DNA of 64,000 nucleotides, taken from assembly GCF_009765785.1 (NCBI RefSeq), contig NZ_LMUT01000015.1, positions 41,832 to 105,831 on the forward strand, given 5' to 3'. Position 1 is the first letter of the stretch. Each line of letters begins with the position of its first letter. Shown piece after piece: positions 1 to 9,351 of the stretch. This DNA is from Granulicella sp. L46. GTDB taxonomy: Bacteria > Acidobacteriota > Terriglobia > Terriglobales > Acidobacteriaceae. A program made the position numbers and the translations under genes. The notes beneath the pieces were generated by a model. That model saw nothing but the letters and a program-made list of their open reading frames with translations. It had not been told where the DNA came from and did not search any database.

Positions 1-844
1 TCGCGAACAGTAACTTGCCAAACCCGGCAATCAGCGGCACTTTGCGTGCCGATTCAAGATCGCGTGCGGTGAGGGCTCGCTGCACCAAACCATAATCCGT
101 ACACCAGTAGGAGAAGCTGATCACCCCGCCAAGCCCTACCAGCACACCCACTAAATCCAGTTGCGATGTGCTCGAAACAATGGGTGTCTCTCGCCACATG
201 TGCCAATACTGACCAGTGTGTATGAGTCCTCCGTAATGAGCCTTATGGCTGAAGTAGAGAAGCGGCAGCAGGCCTGCGAACATAAAAAGAAATTGCAGAA
301 CTTCGTTATATACAGTCGCGCGAAAGCCGCCAATTAAAACGTAAGCAAGAACAATTGATCCGAAGACAAGAATCGCCAAAAGAAATGGCCAGTCCATGGT
401 GATGTGGGTTACTTCAGCCAGGCCGTACAGACTAATGCCCGTGTACAGCGTAGACGCAATCAGAATCGCGACCGCGTTCAATAGCCGCACGTTCGGTCCG
501 AACCGCTGGCCGAAATACTCCGGCATGCTGCGCGCGCCACTTTGCACGTACGCTGGAATCATCACAAGGCTTAGGAAAATCAGCGCCGGAATCGCGCCGA
601 TCCAGTAAAAGTTAAACGCTTGCACACCATAGCGAAAAGCGATTCCACTCAACCCAAGAACCTCCAGCGCCCCACAGTTGCACGCCAAAAAGGAGATGGA
701 AGCGACCCAGGTGGGCAGAGATCCAGTCGCATTTAAATAGTCATTGGAACTGCGATGAAAGCGGGCGGACGCGTACGCTATGCAGATCGAAACACAGCAA
801 TACAACGAAACAATTGTGAATGTCACCACTATCGAGAATGCCAA
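1..844 (-). CDS. Sodium:solute symporter (SSS family), 3' end cut by window edge
   Basis: The minus strand is open from the left edge up to a TGA at 904-902. It encodes a membrane protein of the SSS family, which couples uptake of sugars or other solutes to sodium. Visible family features are an N-terminal hydrophobic helix, NDYLNATGSLPTWVASIS, the GGFRATVYNEVLQF loop, and SYWCTDYGLVQRALTARD, a hallmark of sugar-type SSS transporters. About 280 residues are present and the C-terminal half lies outside the window. There is no ATG. I chose TTG at 844 because GGAG lies 5 bases upstream and it gives a normal N-terminal length. TTG at 898, with GGAGGG 12 bases upstream, is the alternative. The substrate cannot be read from the sequence. 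Confidence 0.85.
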   Translation of the reverse strand, partial: MAFSIVVTFTIVSLYCCVSICIAYASARFHRSSNDYLNATGSLPTWVASISFLACNCGALEVLGLSGIAFRYGVQAFNFYWIGAIPALIFLSLVMIPAYVQSGARSMPEYFGQRFGPNVRLLNAVAILIASTLYTGISLYGLAEVTHITMDWPFLLAILVFGSIVLAYVLIGGFRATVYNEVLQFLFMFAGLLPLLYFSHKAHYGGLIHTGQYWHMWRETPIVSSTSQLDLVGVLVGLGGVISFSYWCTDYGLVQRALTARDLESARKVPLIAGFGKLLFA

Positions 845-1007
845 TGAAACTCCGGCCTGCCAATCGAATCGGAACTCATCTGATCCTAACTGGGCCAAAG
901 CTCAATCGTACCCTCCGAAAGAGCGTGGTCGCGGCAAGTTCAGGCTGTCTGGCATTTCCGCTTGTCGAATTGTCTGAAATGTTCGGCATGCGGCAACATC
1001 GAATTGC

Positions 1008-1535
1008 TTAAAAGTGGCAGTTCCCCGGCTCAGCCGCTTCGATCCGGCGCGAGGCATTCGCGGGAACAATCTGTACAGCAACCGTCCGTGCCTCCACACT
1101 CCCTTCGTTTCGAAGAACGTGGACGTGATCCCCGCCGGGATCAACAAACCCCATACCTGCTTTGTAAACATGGCCCTTGCAGCCAGGATCGTGCTCTTCA
1201 TAATCGGTCACCGTTCCTGCCGTGACGATAATCAGGCTGTGCCCGGGATGCGAGTGCCAGCCGCTACTGCCGCCCGGTGCCCAAACATTTTCCTGCACAT
1301 ACATGTCGGACTTCCCCCAAGTCTCTTGCAGCGACAGCCAGAGTTGATCATTCCCCCGCGCTTTCAGTCCGTGCGGAGACGAACTAGAGACGTTGATTTC
1401 GCCAAACCGACCCACGGCGATCAATCGAGTCCCATACCCTTCCGGTGGTTTCCCCAACACTCTTCCGGGATAAGAGGAACCTGTCGCCGCAATCGAGATG
1501 CCCAACAAGATCAGGCACGTTTGGCTCGTTCGCAT
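1008..1535 (-). CDS. Secreted cupin-domain protein
   Basis: A 175-residue protein with an N-terminal signal peptide (hydrophobic residues 6-20) followed by a single cupin barrel. Motif 1 reads as GGSSGWHSHPGHS and supplies two metal-ligand histidines. Motif 2 is seen in GGDHVHVLRNEG. Small secreted or periplasmic cupins of this type bind a metal ion, but their substrates are mostly unknown. It lies between a symporter and another secreted protein on the same strand, which suggests an envelope or nutrient role without identifying it. Confidence 0.7.
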   Translation of the reverse strand: MRTSQTCLILLGISIAATGSSYPGRVLGKPPEGYGTRLIAVGRFGEINVSSSSPHGLKARGNDQLWLSLQETWGKSDMYVQENVWAPGGSSGWHSHPGHSLIIVTAGTVTDYEEHDPGCKGHVYKAGMGFVDPGGDHVHVLRNEGSVEARTVAVQIVPANASRRIEAAEPGNCHF

Positions 1536-1660
1536 GTCAACCTGCTTTCCTCAAAATGCCCGGACACCTATGCATTGAGATGGCGACCACTTGCTGCAAG
1601 ACGCCCCACACGGAAACGTGAACGGGGCGCCCCTTCGAGCACGGCATCGATCGTGTGGAT

Positions 1661-2308
1661 CTATCGACCTCTATGGTCAAAGTCCCAATATTTGTCGTCC
1701 GGATCGCTTGCCGCCATCTTGACGACGCCGTGGATCGGCTGCGGCCCGAAGTGGGATGTCGCATCGCCGGTGAACACCAGCGTGATGTTTGCATTCGCGA
1801 CCGAGTACGGTGCGTTGTCCACTCCGGTAACGCACACCTGCAGAACGGAGGACGGCGGCTTCGTCTCGAAGGGCGCGTTGTTTCCATTCCCCGTCAACAG
1901 GCTGACCGTGCCACTTATCTGAAAGCCGCTGGTGGGGACAGGGGTCGCGTACGTGGGGCAACCGATCATGTCCCAGCTGATCTTAATCTTGGTCAGCCGA
2001 ATGTGGTGGGTGTGGGGGTTCACCAGGGGCTGTGTCGGATCAACCGCGCCCTCCGCCGTCCTTCCAAAGCCAGACATCGTCATGTCCGCCGAGAAGTCGG
2101 CCGTCTCCCGGTCCGGCCCGAGTTCCATGGACCATTGGCCATGCATCTCCCATGGGCTGCCTTTGACGTTCGCGCTCAATGGCGAATAGTCGTTGATCAG
2201 GCCGCTCAAGTGGACCGACTTACGCTCCTGGCCCAAAGCGAAGGTGACCGGAAGCAATAAAAGCAGGGCAAGTACGGGTACCGCGGAATTCAGGATATGG
2301 CGTTTCAT
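1661..2308 (-). CDS. Secreted protein of unknown function
   Basis: A 215-residue protein whose ATG at 2308 is followed directly by a signal peptide (MKRHILNSAVPVLALLLLLP, cleavage near ALGQ). The frame stays open upstream of this ATG, but that stretch does not look coding. The mature part is rich in beta-strand-like segments and contains HTHHIRLTKIKISWDMIG and two well-spaced cysteines. I do not recognise a family. It is divergent from the regulator starting at 2515, so the 206-base gap probably holds both promoters. Confidence 0.6.
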   Translation of the reverse strand: MKRHILNSAVPVLALLLLLPVTFALGQERKSVHLSGLINDYSPLSANVKGSPWEMHGQWSMELGPDRETADFSADMTMSGFGRTAEGAVDPTQPLVNPHTHHIRLTKIKISWDMIGCPTYATPVPTSGFQISGTVSLLTGNGNNAPFETKPPSSVLQVCVTGVDNAPYSVANANITLVFTGDATSHFGPQPIHGVVKMAASDPDDKYWDFDHRGR

Positions 2309-2514
2309 GAAAAACCTCTGTCGTGGCGATTGACGTCCAAACTCACGGACACCATCCGCCATGCGGGCGTACACGTTCAAGAGGTAAAGCGCAGAAGTGG
2401 CGCCGTTTCCCCGCTTTGCTATGCAATGCCGTCCTTTGCCGCCCCGTAGTAAAGCAGCGGTACAATTTGGGTTCCCGCATTCGGCACGACAGCGGACCCA
2501 ACCTGGAGCGCGCG

Positions 2515-4560
2515 ATGGGCGAACAACCCCTTGGTTCACCGCCGGCCGACACACTGCCGAAAGACCGGTTGGACTCGTGGAAGGAAATCGCCGCCTACCT
2601 CGAGCGCGATGTGACCACGGTCCAGCGCTGGGAGAAGCGCGAGGGAATGCCGGTCCATCGCCACCTGCATGACAAGGCAGGTTCGGTCTACGCTTCCCGG
2701 GCCGAGCTGGACGCATGGGTGCGCAGCCGAAATCCCCTCGCCGAGGAGGAGAGTGGGAACGGTGTTGTACCACCCGCACCGATCGCCCCACCACAGCCGG
2801 CGGCATCGACCATTGGCGGCGCGTGGAAATTCATCATCCCGCTGGCAGTACTCGCCCTGCTGGCAATTTCCGCAACCATATGGCTGCGGAAGACGGAGCA
2901 CTTCTGGCGAAATCCCATCGCCGACGCACGCTTTCAAACGGTGACGGACTTCGATGGATTGGAGCAGGCTGCAGCCATCTCGCGCGATGGCCACCTGGTC
3001 GCGTTTCTCTCCAACCGCGGCGGACCGATGGATGTCTGGATCACCCAGGTCGGTTCCGGCGAGTTCCACAACCTTACCCATGGAAGTGTCAGCGAACTCG
3101 TGAATCCATCGATTCGAACGCTGGGGTTCTCGCCCGACGGATCGCTGGTCACATTTTGGGTTCGCAGGCCTGGCGGTTCCAGCGGCGATGCGATCGACAC
3201 CTGGGCCGTGCCTACGCTCGGCGGCGAGCCCAGACCCTATTTGGAAGGCGCAGCCGAGTACGACTGGTCGCATGATGCATCCCGTCTCGCCTACCATACC
3301 CCCGGTCCAGGAGACCCCCTGTTCGTGACCGATGGCAGCGTACGACCACGAGACCGGCCCATCTTCACTGCCTCTGCCGGACTCCACGGCCACTTTCCGC
3401 TCTGGGCACCCGACGCGGCCTTCCTCTACTTCGTCCTTGGCGAATTGCCGGACAAACTGGACATCTGGCGCATTCGTCCCACCGGCGGAACTCCGGAACG
3501 GATCACGTCACAGAATGGCCAGATCACGTACCCGGTCCTGCTGGATCGGCGCACCCTCTTGTATCTCGCCGCCGATCCAGACGGTTCAGGGCCGTCGCTC
3601 TACAGCATGGATGTCGAGCACCGGATTCCACACCGATTAACTTCGGGCCTCGACCGCTACACATCGGTGGCCGCCACCGCGGATGGACATCGTCTCGTGG
3701 CAACGCGAACCACTCCTCACGGAACGCTCTTTCGAATCCGCATTGGCGATTCCCCTGCACAAGTCTCCTCGGCTGATCAGATTCCGCTGACCACCAGCTC
3801 CGGTTTCTCCCCGCGGCTCGGCCCCGACTATCTTCTCTATGTCTCCGCGACCGGCGCAGGCGAGAGCATCTGGAAGCTAGCCAACGGCGAGAGCACGGAG
3901 TTGTGGCGCAGCGAGGGAGCGCGAGTCTTCGGCGGCCCCGCCATCTCACCCGACGGCCGATCCATCGCATTCTCTGCCCGGCAGAACGGTAAAGCGCTCC
4001 TGTACGTTATGCAAGTGGACGGCACCAGCGCGCATATCCTGGCTGACTCGCTCGATTTGCAGGGCTCTCCTGCTTGGTCGCCCGACGGTCGATCCATTGT
4101 CTCGGCGGCCGACGATCACGGCGTCCCACACCTCTTCCGTATTCCCACGGACGGCCACGCGCCTGCGTCCTTCGTCCGCGATTATTCCCTCGATCCCGCT
4201 TTGTCCCCCGACGGCAGCCTGGTTGTCTACTCCGGACCCGACATCGGCACCACCTTCTCACTCAAAGCGGTGACAGCCGAAGCAGCCCCACACCCGCTGC
4301 CGGCCCTCACCCTCACACGCGGTGCTCGTCACATCACCTTCCTGTCCGGAGGCCGATCCCTCGTCTTCCTCAGGGGAGAGATTCAACACAAGGATCTGTG
4401 GCTGGTCGATCTCGACACCGGAGCCGAGCGGCAGCTGACGAGCCTCCCTGCCGACTTCGACGTGCGCGACTTCGATCTCTCTCCCGACGGCCGCGAGGTT
4501 GTCCTCGAGCGAGTCCAGGAGCGCTCCGACCTGGTACTGCTCGATCTATCCCGACCGTAG
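2515..4560 (+). CDS. Membrane-tethered regulator: helix-turn-helix, TM helix, TolB-type beta-propeller
   Basis: A 681-residue protein with three parts. Residues 17-70 (SWKEIAAYLERDVTTVQRW) form an excisionase/MerR-like winged helix-turn-helix. Residues 104-123 form one transmembrane helix. Residues 140-681 carry repeated FSPDG and WSPDG blades of a TolB/WD40-like propeller. The layout predicts a cytoplasmic DNA-binding head and a periplasmic propeller that senses a ligand or protein, a one-component signalling design common in Acidobacteria. I chose ATG 2515 because GGAG lies 7 bases upstream and the helix-turn-helix follows soon after; a frame extension to 2323 is unlikely. The target genes are not known; the nearest candidates are the divergent secreted-protein gene and the AsmA gene downstream. 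Confidence 0.8.
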   Translation: MGEQPLGSPPADTLPKDRLDSWKEIAAYLERDVTTVQRWEKREGMPVHRHLHDKAGSVYASRAELDAWVRSRNPLAEEESGNGVVPPAPIAPPQPAASTIGGAWKFIIPLAVLALLAISATIWLRKTEHFWRNPIADARFQTVTDFDGLEQAAAISRDGHLVAFLSNRGGPMDVWITQVGSGEFHNLTHGSVSELVNPSIRTLGFSPDGSLVTFWVRRPGGSSGDAIDTWAVPTLGGEPRPYLEGAAEYDWSHDASRLAYHTPGPGDPLFVTDGSVRPRDRPIFTASAGLHGHFPLWAPDAAFLYFVLGELPDKLDIWRIRPTGGTPERITSQNGQITYPVLLDRRTLLYLAADPDGSGPSLYSMDVEHRIPHRLTSGLDRYTSVAATADGHRLVATRTTPHGTLFRIRIGDSPAQVSSADQIPLTTSSGFSPRLGPDYLLYVSATGAGESIWKLANGESTELWRSEGARVFGGPAISPDGRSIAFSARQNGKALLYVMQVDGTSAHILADSLDLQGSPAWSPDGRSIVSAADDHGVPHLFRIPTDGHAPASFVRDYSLDPALSPDGSLVVYSGPDIGTTFSLKAVTAEAAPHPLPALTLTRGARHITFLSGGRSLVFLRGEIQHKDLWLVDLDTGAERQLTSLPADFDVRDFDLSPDGREVVLERVQERSDLVLLDLSRP

Positions 4561-4693
4561 TCTCGCGTGCTGCTAGGACGCAGAAAGTTCATCGATGTAT
4601 ACGGAAAACCATTGGTAGACCTTTTCAGCATCACACCTGATTCGTGCGACGCAATAAAGTTGGAGTAGCCTCTTTCTCAAACTCGGAGGATTC

Positions 4694-6352
4694 ATGAAGA
4701 AGTCGGTCAAAATCGGTCTGGCTGCAGCCATAGCACTACCCATACTCGCCGTAGCCGCCATTCCCCTCTTCGTGGACGCCAACACCTTCCGTCCAATCAT
4801 CGAGAGCCGTCTTACCGCAGCCCTTTCCCGCAAGGTCACCCTCGGCGACCTGAGCCTCTCCCTCAGGACAGGAGCACTGGTGGCCAACGATCTCTCCATA
4901 GCCGAAGACCCGAAGTTCGGCCAGACCCCATTCTTCACCGCGAAACAATTGCGCATTGGCGTTGAGATGAAGCCGCTCATCTTGCACAAGCAGCTGATCG
5001 TGCGGAGTTTTGAGGTCGATGCTCCCCAAATCCATCTCATCCGCGCCGAGGATGGCACCTGGAACTTCTCCACCCTGAGCCACGTCGCCGCTCCCCAGAA
5101 CACCGCGAAACCGGCCGCCTTACCCGATCTCCCCGTCGGTCTCGTCACCATCCAGGACGGCAACGCCACGATCGAAACCCTGCCCTCGCAAAAAAATCCC
5201 CAGGTCTACGACCACCTCAACGTCAAGCTGGAGAACGTCTCCCTGGCGAAGGCCTTTCCCTTCACGGTCAGCGCCTCGCTACCCGGCGACGGCAAGGTAG
5301 CGGTCTCCGGAACCGTCGGCCCCATCAATCCGCAAGACGCGGCCTCCACGAGCTTCGACGCCCACGTCACCATTGAACACCTGGACCCCGTCGTCGCCGG
5401 GTACGTCGACCCCGCGGACGGAATCTCCATGATCGGCGGCCTCGACGCCCACATCGTCTCAGACGGCATCAATGTAACGAGCGATGGCAAAGTCCACGCC
5501 GAGCACCTCATCCTCCTCAAAGGCGGCAAGGCCGCGCCGTATCCTCTCGATGTCAGCTATCAGATTCGTCACTCCCTCCAAGGCAACAGTGGCGAAGTCT
5601 CCGATCTCGCCCTTCAGACTGGCAAGGTCGCTATCCACATCAAAGGCACCTATCAAATCGCCGCAAACGTACCCGTCTTTGACCTCAAGCTGCTCGCCCA
5701 AAGTGTCCCCATCGACGGTCTGCAGGCGCTTATGCCCGCCGTCGGCGTAAAGCTCCCCAACAACGCCACCCTCAAGGGCGGAACGTTGTCGGCCAACTTC
5801 GCCATCAAGGGCTCGCCAACCGACAACGTCATCGTCGGCTCCTACGAGATCAGGAATACGAAGCTGGTAGGGTACGACCTCGGGTCGAAGATCGTTGGCA
5901 TTGCTGCGATGGGTGGCATCAAGACGGGGAACACGGTTGACATCACGATCTCGCGCGCGAATATGCGAGCGACCAAAGCCGGCAGCCAGACGACGAATAT
6001 TTATTCGGTGCTGCCGGCGTTAGGGGAGTCTACGGGCAGCGGAACTGTTTCGCCTTCCGGCCAGCTCAACTTCCACTTGATTTCGAAGGTGACGAGCGCG
6101 AAGGGACTGAATAAGGTGGGCGTGAATATTCTGACAAGCCTGAACAACTCGTCGGCTTCGAAGAAGCCTTCGAATGCCCAGGGTATCCCGATTAACATTA
6201 CAGGCACGGCGGAGAACCCGGTCATCACCGCGGATGTAGGGAGCGTGATGAAAGGCAATGCCACGGCGATAAAGAACAAAACCACCGGCGTCTTTAATAA
6301 GATTTTCGGCAAGAAAAAAAAGGATTCCAGCTCAACCACGCCGAAGAAGTAA
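4694..6352 (+). CDS. AsmA-family inner-membrane/periplasmic protein
   Basis: A 552-residue protein. Residues 9-27 form an N-terminal membrane anchor, followed by VDANTFRPIIESRLTAAL, the typical opening of the AsmA domain. The long middle is beta-rich, and the C-terminus is lysine-rich (KIFGKKKKDSS). AsmA-like proteins are long periplasmic structures implicated in outer-membrane lipid transport and assembly. The strand composition of the gene changes sharply near 5850, from C-ending to G-ending codons, although the reading frame and family resemblance continue. The gene converges on the GH71 gene. Confidence 0.8.
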   Translation: MKKSVKIGLAAAIALPILAVAAIPLFVDANTFRPIIESRLTAALSRKVTLGDLSLSLRTGALVANDLSIAEDPKFGQTPFFTAKQLRIGVEMKPLILHKQLIVRSFEVDAPQIHLIRAEDGTWNFSTLSHVAAPQNTAKPAALPDLPVGLVTIQDGNATIETLPSQKNPQVYDHLNVKLENVSLAKAFPFTVSASLPGDGKVAVSGTVGPINPQDAASTSFDAHVTIEHLDPVVAGYVDPADGISMIGGLDAHIVSDGINVTSDGKVHAEHLILLKGGKAAPYPLDVSYQIRHSLQGNSGEVSDLALQTGKVAIHIKGTYQIAANVPVFDLKLLAQSVPIDGLQALMPAVGVKLPNNATLKGGTLSANFAIKGSPTDNVIVGSYEIRNTKLVGYDLGSKIVGIAAMGGIKTGNTVDITISRANMRATKAGSQTTNIYSVLPALGESTGSGTVSPSGQLNFHLISKVTSAKGLNKVGVNILTSLNNSSASKKPSNAQGIPINITGTAENPVITADVGSVMKGNATAIKNKTTGVFNKIFGKKKKDSSSTTPKK

Positions 6353-6397
6353 TTGCCGCCCACACCCACCGACGCCTTCGTCGTACCTGCTCAACCC

Positions 6398-7846
6398 TTA
6401 ATCGTGCATCGAACCGGTGGAGTTATACAGATTGGGATAGGGTGCCGTCGCGGTGATGGCGTCGTCTGCCGTGGCCTGCGTGAGAGTCACATGATTGCGC
6501 GCGAGGCTGAAGTGAGGCGCAGGCCCGGGAGTTAGCGGGAGTTGGAGATCATTGGAGCCGGCGGGGAGAGTGACAGTCATCGTGGTCGCGCCGAGAATTA
6601 CGGTAAGGTCAGCAGGAGCGGTGAGATTCGCCGTGATGTAGAGAGTGTCGGCGACGGGCCCGTAGAGCTTGATGGCCGGCTGGTGCTCGGTCGAAAGGAC
6701 CGTGCGATAGGCCCAATAGATCGCGTCGTTGTGGATCTCAGGTTGATGTCCACTCTTGTACCACGCGATGAAGTAAGCGAGGAGATCGGTGACCCCGCGG
6801 TGTGAGTGGAAGAAGTGCAGGGTGTCGGCGGGAGCGATGCTAGGCCCGAGGTCATTGGCACCAGGATATTTCGCGGGATCATCAATGGGCGAGACGTAAG
6901 TGCCCTCGATAAAATCATTCCATGTGAGGATTTCTACCCACTCAGGATGGGTCGCCTGGATAGCCTGCATCCAAAGGCGCCGCATCCCCTCGTAACCGCT
7001 GTACTCGTAGTAGCGGCCAGCGTTGGCGCCCCAAAACTGGAAGCAGATGGGTGCGACATACAGCTTCTGCGCGCCGTGGAGAGTGGCAGCGTAAGCGGCG
7101 GAAGACGGAAGCTGATCAGGCGCGTGGCCGAGGCCCGGAGAGCCAGCGATCCCCCAGTAGAAGGCTCCGTCGATAACGTGCTGGTAGAGCGCGAGGCCGG
7201 AGGCAACGCCATCGGCGGTGGGAGTTTCGCCCCCCCAGAAGAAAGACGGCACTAAGAAAATGCGAATAGGTGCGCTGGACGGAACGCTGCGGACCCACGA
7301 CAGGGCGTCGGGTGCGGCGAGAAGCGAAGGCGCTGTGCCATGCTCGAGATTCGAGCGAAGCTGTTGCCAAAACTCCGGCCCGTGGCTGGAGCCGGAGAAG
7401 GTGGTGAGGACAAACCGGCCGTCGTGCTGGAAGTAAACGCCGGCGTAGCGAGGATTATTGGCGAAGCGCCGGACCATGTCCATCACATCGGTTGCATCGT
7501 TGGAACAGCACATGTCGGCAGAGAACATGAGTTTGAAGCCGGAGTGCAGCCGGTAAGCAGCTTCAAACATTTCTGAGGCGCGGCGAATGTAGCGCGGCTC
7601 TTTGGACCAGCCACCGGCGTTAAGCGCAAAGCCGTCGATGCCGATGGCTTGGGCTTGCTGAATCTCGTGTTGGTAGGCGGCGATGTTGGGCTCGCCGGTA
7701 GCGTCGTCGGCCACCGTGCCCTGGTTGGCAAGCATGTAGTGCGCGAAGACGAGGCGCTGGGCGGGTGCCGAGATAGCGAACAGGAAACAGAAAAGAACCA
7801 GAAGATGCGGGAGTGCTCGACGGGTGCGCTGCTTGCTGCGTTGCAT
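6398..7846 (-). CDS. Secreted glycoside hydrolase family 71-like protein (alpha-1,3-glucanase family)
   Basis: A 482-residue protein with a signal peptide (residues 1-31, ending SAPAQR). The mature sequence starts with FAHYMLANQG and continues with QAQAIGIDGFALNAGGW, KLMFSADMCCSNDA and VEILTWNDFIEGTYV. This order matches the GH71 fold (FAHFMVG, GIDAFALNIG and WNDYGES in fungal mutanases). GH71 enzymes cleave alpha-1,3-glucan, a polymer of fungal walls and dental mutan. The start at 7846 is chosen for the signal peptide. The upstream regulator gene on the same strand ends 10 bases before it, so the two are probably cotranscribed. The assignment is by motif recognition; activity is inferred. 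Confidence 0.75.
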   Translation of the reverse strand: MQRSKQRTRRALPHLLVLFCFLFAISAPAQRLVFAHYMLANQGTVADDATGEPNIAAYQHEIQQAQAIGIDGFALNAGGWSKEPRYIRRASEMFEAAYRLHSGFKLMFSADMCCSNDATDVMDMVRRFANNPRYAGVYFQHDGRFVLTTFSGSSHGPEFWQQLRSNLEHGTAPSLLAAPDALSWVRSVPSSAPIRIFLVPSFFWGGETPTADGVASGLALYQHVIDGAFYWGIAGSPGLGHAPDQLPSSAAYAATLHGAQKLYVAPICFQFWGANAGRYYEYSGYEGMRRLWMQAIQATHPEWVEILTWNDFIEGTYVSPIDDPAKYPGANDLGPSIAPADTLHFFHSHRGVTDLLAYFIAWYKSGHQPEIHNDAIYWAYRTVLSTEHQPAIKLYGPVADTLYITANLTAPADLTVILGATTMTVTLPAGSNDLQLPLTPGPAPHFSLARNHVTLTQATADDAITATAPYPNLYNSTGSMHD

Positions 7847-7856
7847 GCAAATCAAC

Positions 7857-9113
7857 TTACCAGAAGTAGGTCGCGACCACCTTGGGCGGCGAGGAGATCC
7901 CGTCGATGATTTCGGTGCTAAGAACCATCTCCATATTCTTCTGGTCCCAGTCCTTGGGAAGATAGCCCTTGATAGCCTCCATCTCGCCGGGCTGTGTGAG
8001 GAATTCACCGGCGGCTACCGTGCCACCGCGAGCAATGCCGGCGGCGACGATGGCAAGCTTACCAGTGTTAGCGTCGCGGAACCGGGCGACGATCGCGTAG
8101 TCGCGGTAGTTGTGGGTAGCCTGCTGGACTTGGCGGTCGATGCTCCAGCGAAGCTGATTGTGCGACTGGGTGTCCTCAATCCAGAAATGAGACATATCGG
8201 GATCGTTGCCGAACCGGTAGCGAAGATCGCGCGTCATACGCAACGTCCAGGTGTTATCGAAGGCGCCAAGAAAAATGGTAGGGCCCTGGCGCAGATCGGT
8301 AAGCGTCGCAGTGTCTTCGCCGAGAAGAGTGTAGTGACGGTGCCGCATCTCGAGCAGGCCTGAGAAGCTCATCAGCGGCTGCAGGTCGTCGAGGACGACG
8401 CCGCGCATATGCTCGTCCAGATGACGAACCTGGCTGGGAGTGGACGCATCCAGGAGCGTTTGACCGGTGAACATGCTCTGCGGAAAGCAAAGCGAGATTG
8501 GCTCGCTGGATCCGAAGATAGGAGCCCAGAATTTATCGAGCGTGGAGGGACGCGAGCTAAGCCAGACCGAGCTCCCCGCTGCAGCCGCAATCAACAAGAC
8601 CGATGCCAGAACCCCCCACCAGGCGCGGGATCGACCATGCGCATGGACAGCAAGAGTCTCTGGGATGGACTCGACCGGATGAGTCGTGGTGGAGAACTCG
8701 TTCAGCGAGACGGGGTTCGTGGGACTGAGCGGTGAGGAGGCTGGCTGGGGCCACTCAAAGTGTGGAATATAAGAGCCCGGGGGTAGCGAGATGCGCAGCT
8801 CGTCAGGGCTCTCGGAATCTTGGTAGTACTGGGCGATGCGCTTGCGAATCTCGGCGGCGGTGACACGAACAATCGGGTCCGTGGTAGTGTCGTAGCCGGC
8901 ATCGCGACCGAAAACCTCGATGCCGAGGGTGCGTTCCTTAAGCTGGTCGCCACGCCCCTCAAGCTCTTCGTGGATGATGTAGCGGAGGAAGCTCGGAAAT
9001 CGTTTGCTGTGGGAAAAGTGGGGGTTATCAAGCAGGCGATCCAGCTGTCGCAGGATGTCTGCCTTCTCCGCATCGCCGTAAACGGCTGCCGAAACGCCCC
9101 CATAGTCAGTCAT
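7857..9113 (-). CDS. Membrane-tethered acidobacterial regulator-like protein
   Basis: A 418-residue protein. Residues 15-120 include RFPSFLRYIIHEEL, LKERTLGIEVFGRD and DPIVRVTAAEIRKRI, a conserved N-terminal module common in Acidobacteria that resembles a winged-helix regulatory domain. One transmembrane helix follows at 165-185. Residues 190-418 form a probable periplasmic domain with no recognised fold. The arrangement suggests a one-component sensor that controls nearby genes. It is divergent from the TonB receptor across a 238-base gap that contains palindromes, and sits 10 bases upstream of the GH71 gene. DNA binding is inferred from the family, not shown. Confidence 0.65.
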   Translation of the reverse strand: MTDYGGVSAAVYGDAEKADILRQLDRLLDNPHFSHSKRFPSFLRYIIHEELEGRGDQLKERTLGIEVFGRDAGYDTTTDPIVRVTAAEIRKRIAQYYQDSESPDELRISLPPGSYIPHFEWPQPASSPLSPTNPVSLNEFSTTTHPVESIPETLAVHAHGRSRAWWGVLASVLLIAAAAGSSVWLSSRPSTLDKFWAPIFGSSEPISLCFPQSMFTGQTLLDASTPSQVRHLDEHMRGVVLDDLQPLMSFSGLLEMRHRHYTLLGEDTATLTDLRQGPTIFLGAFDNTWTLRMTRDLRYRFGNDPDMSHFWIEDTQSHNQLRWSIDRQVQQATHNYRDYAIVARFRDANTGKLAIVAAGIARGGTVAAGEFLTQPGEMEAIKGYLPKDWDQKNMEMVLSTEIIDGISSPPKVVATYFW

Positions 9114-9166
9114 AATTGTCCGTTAGACGCGGATTATACCGTCTGGACCAGGGCTTTGTCGCGGAC

Positions 9167-9184
9167 GAAAATTGGCCGATTTTC
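9167..9184. promoter_or_regulatory. Candidate operator palindrome in the divergent promoter region
   Basis: GAAAATTGGCCGATTTTC pairs with itself at 8 of 9 positions. It lies between the divergent regulator/GH71 unit and the TonB receptor/GH31 unit, 54 bases from the regulator start. It is a reasonable binding site for a dimeric regulator, but the protein is not known. Confidence 0.4.
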
Positions 9185-9200
9185 CCAACAAATTGCCGAT

Positions 9201-9216
9201 TCTTATCGGGATAAGA
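9201..9216. promoter_or_regulatory. Second candidate operator palindrome
   Basis: TCTTATCGGGATAAGA has perfect 7-base arms around a GG centre. It is 17 bases from the first palindrome and in the same divergent gap. A third perfect palindrome, AAAGTCGACTTT, lies at 9281-9292 closer to the receptor gene. Confidence 0.4.
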
Positions 9217-9351
9217 GCCTGTACTTTACCGCAAGGCCCTAGACAGTCTCGGAGGCGGACCCTATAACCGGGCGACACTCAAAGTCGACTTTAGTTCTTC
9301 ATATGGGTAAACCCGTCCTCGCGAGAGGCCGGTTCAAATTTTGGAGGCAAC

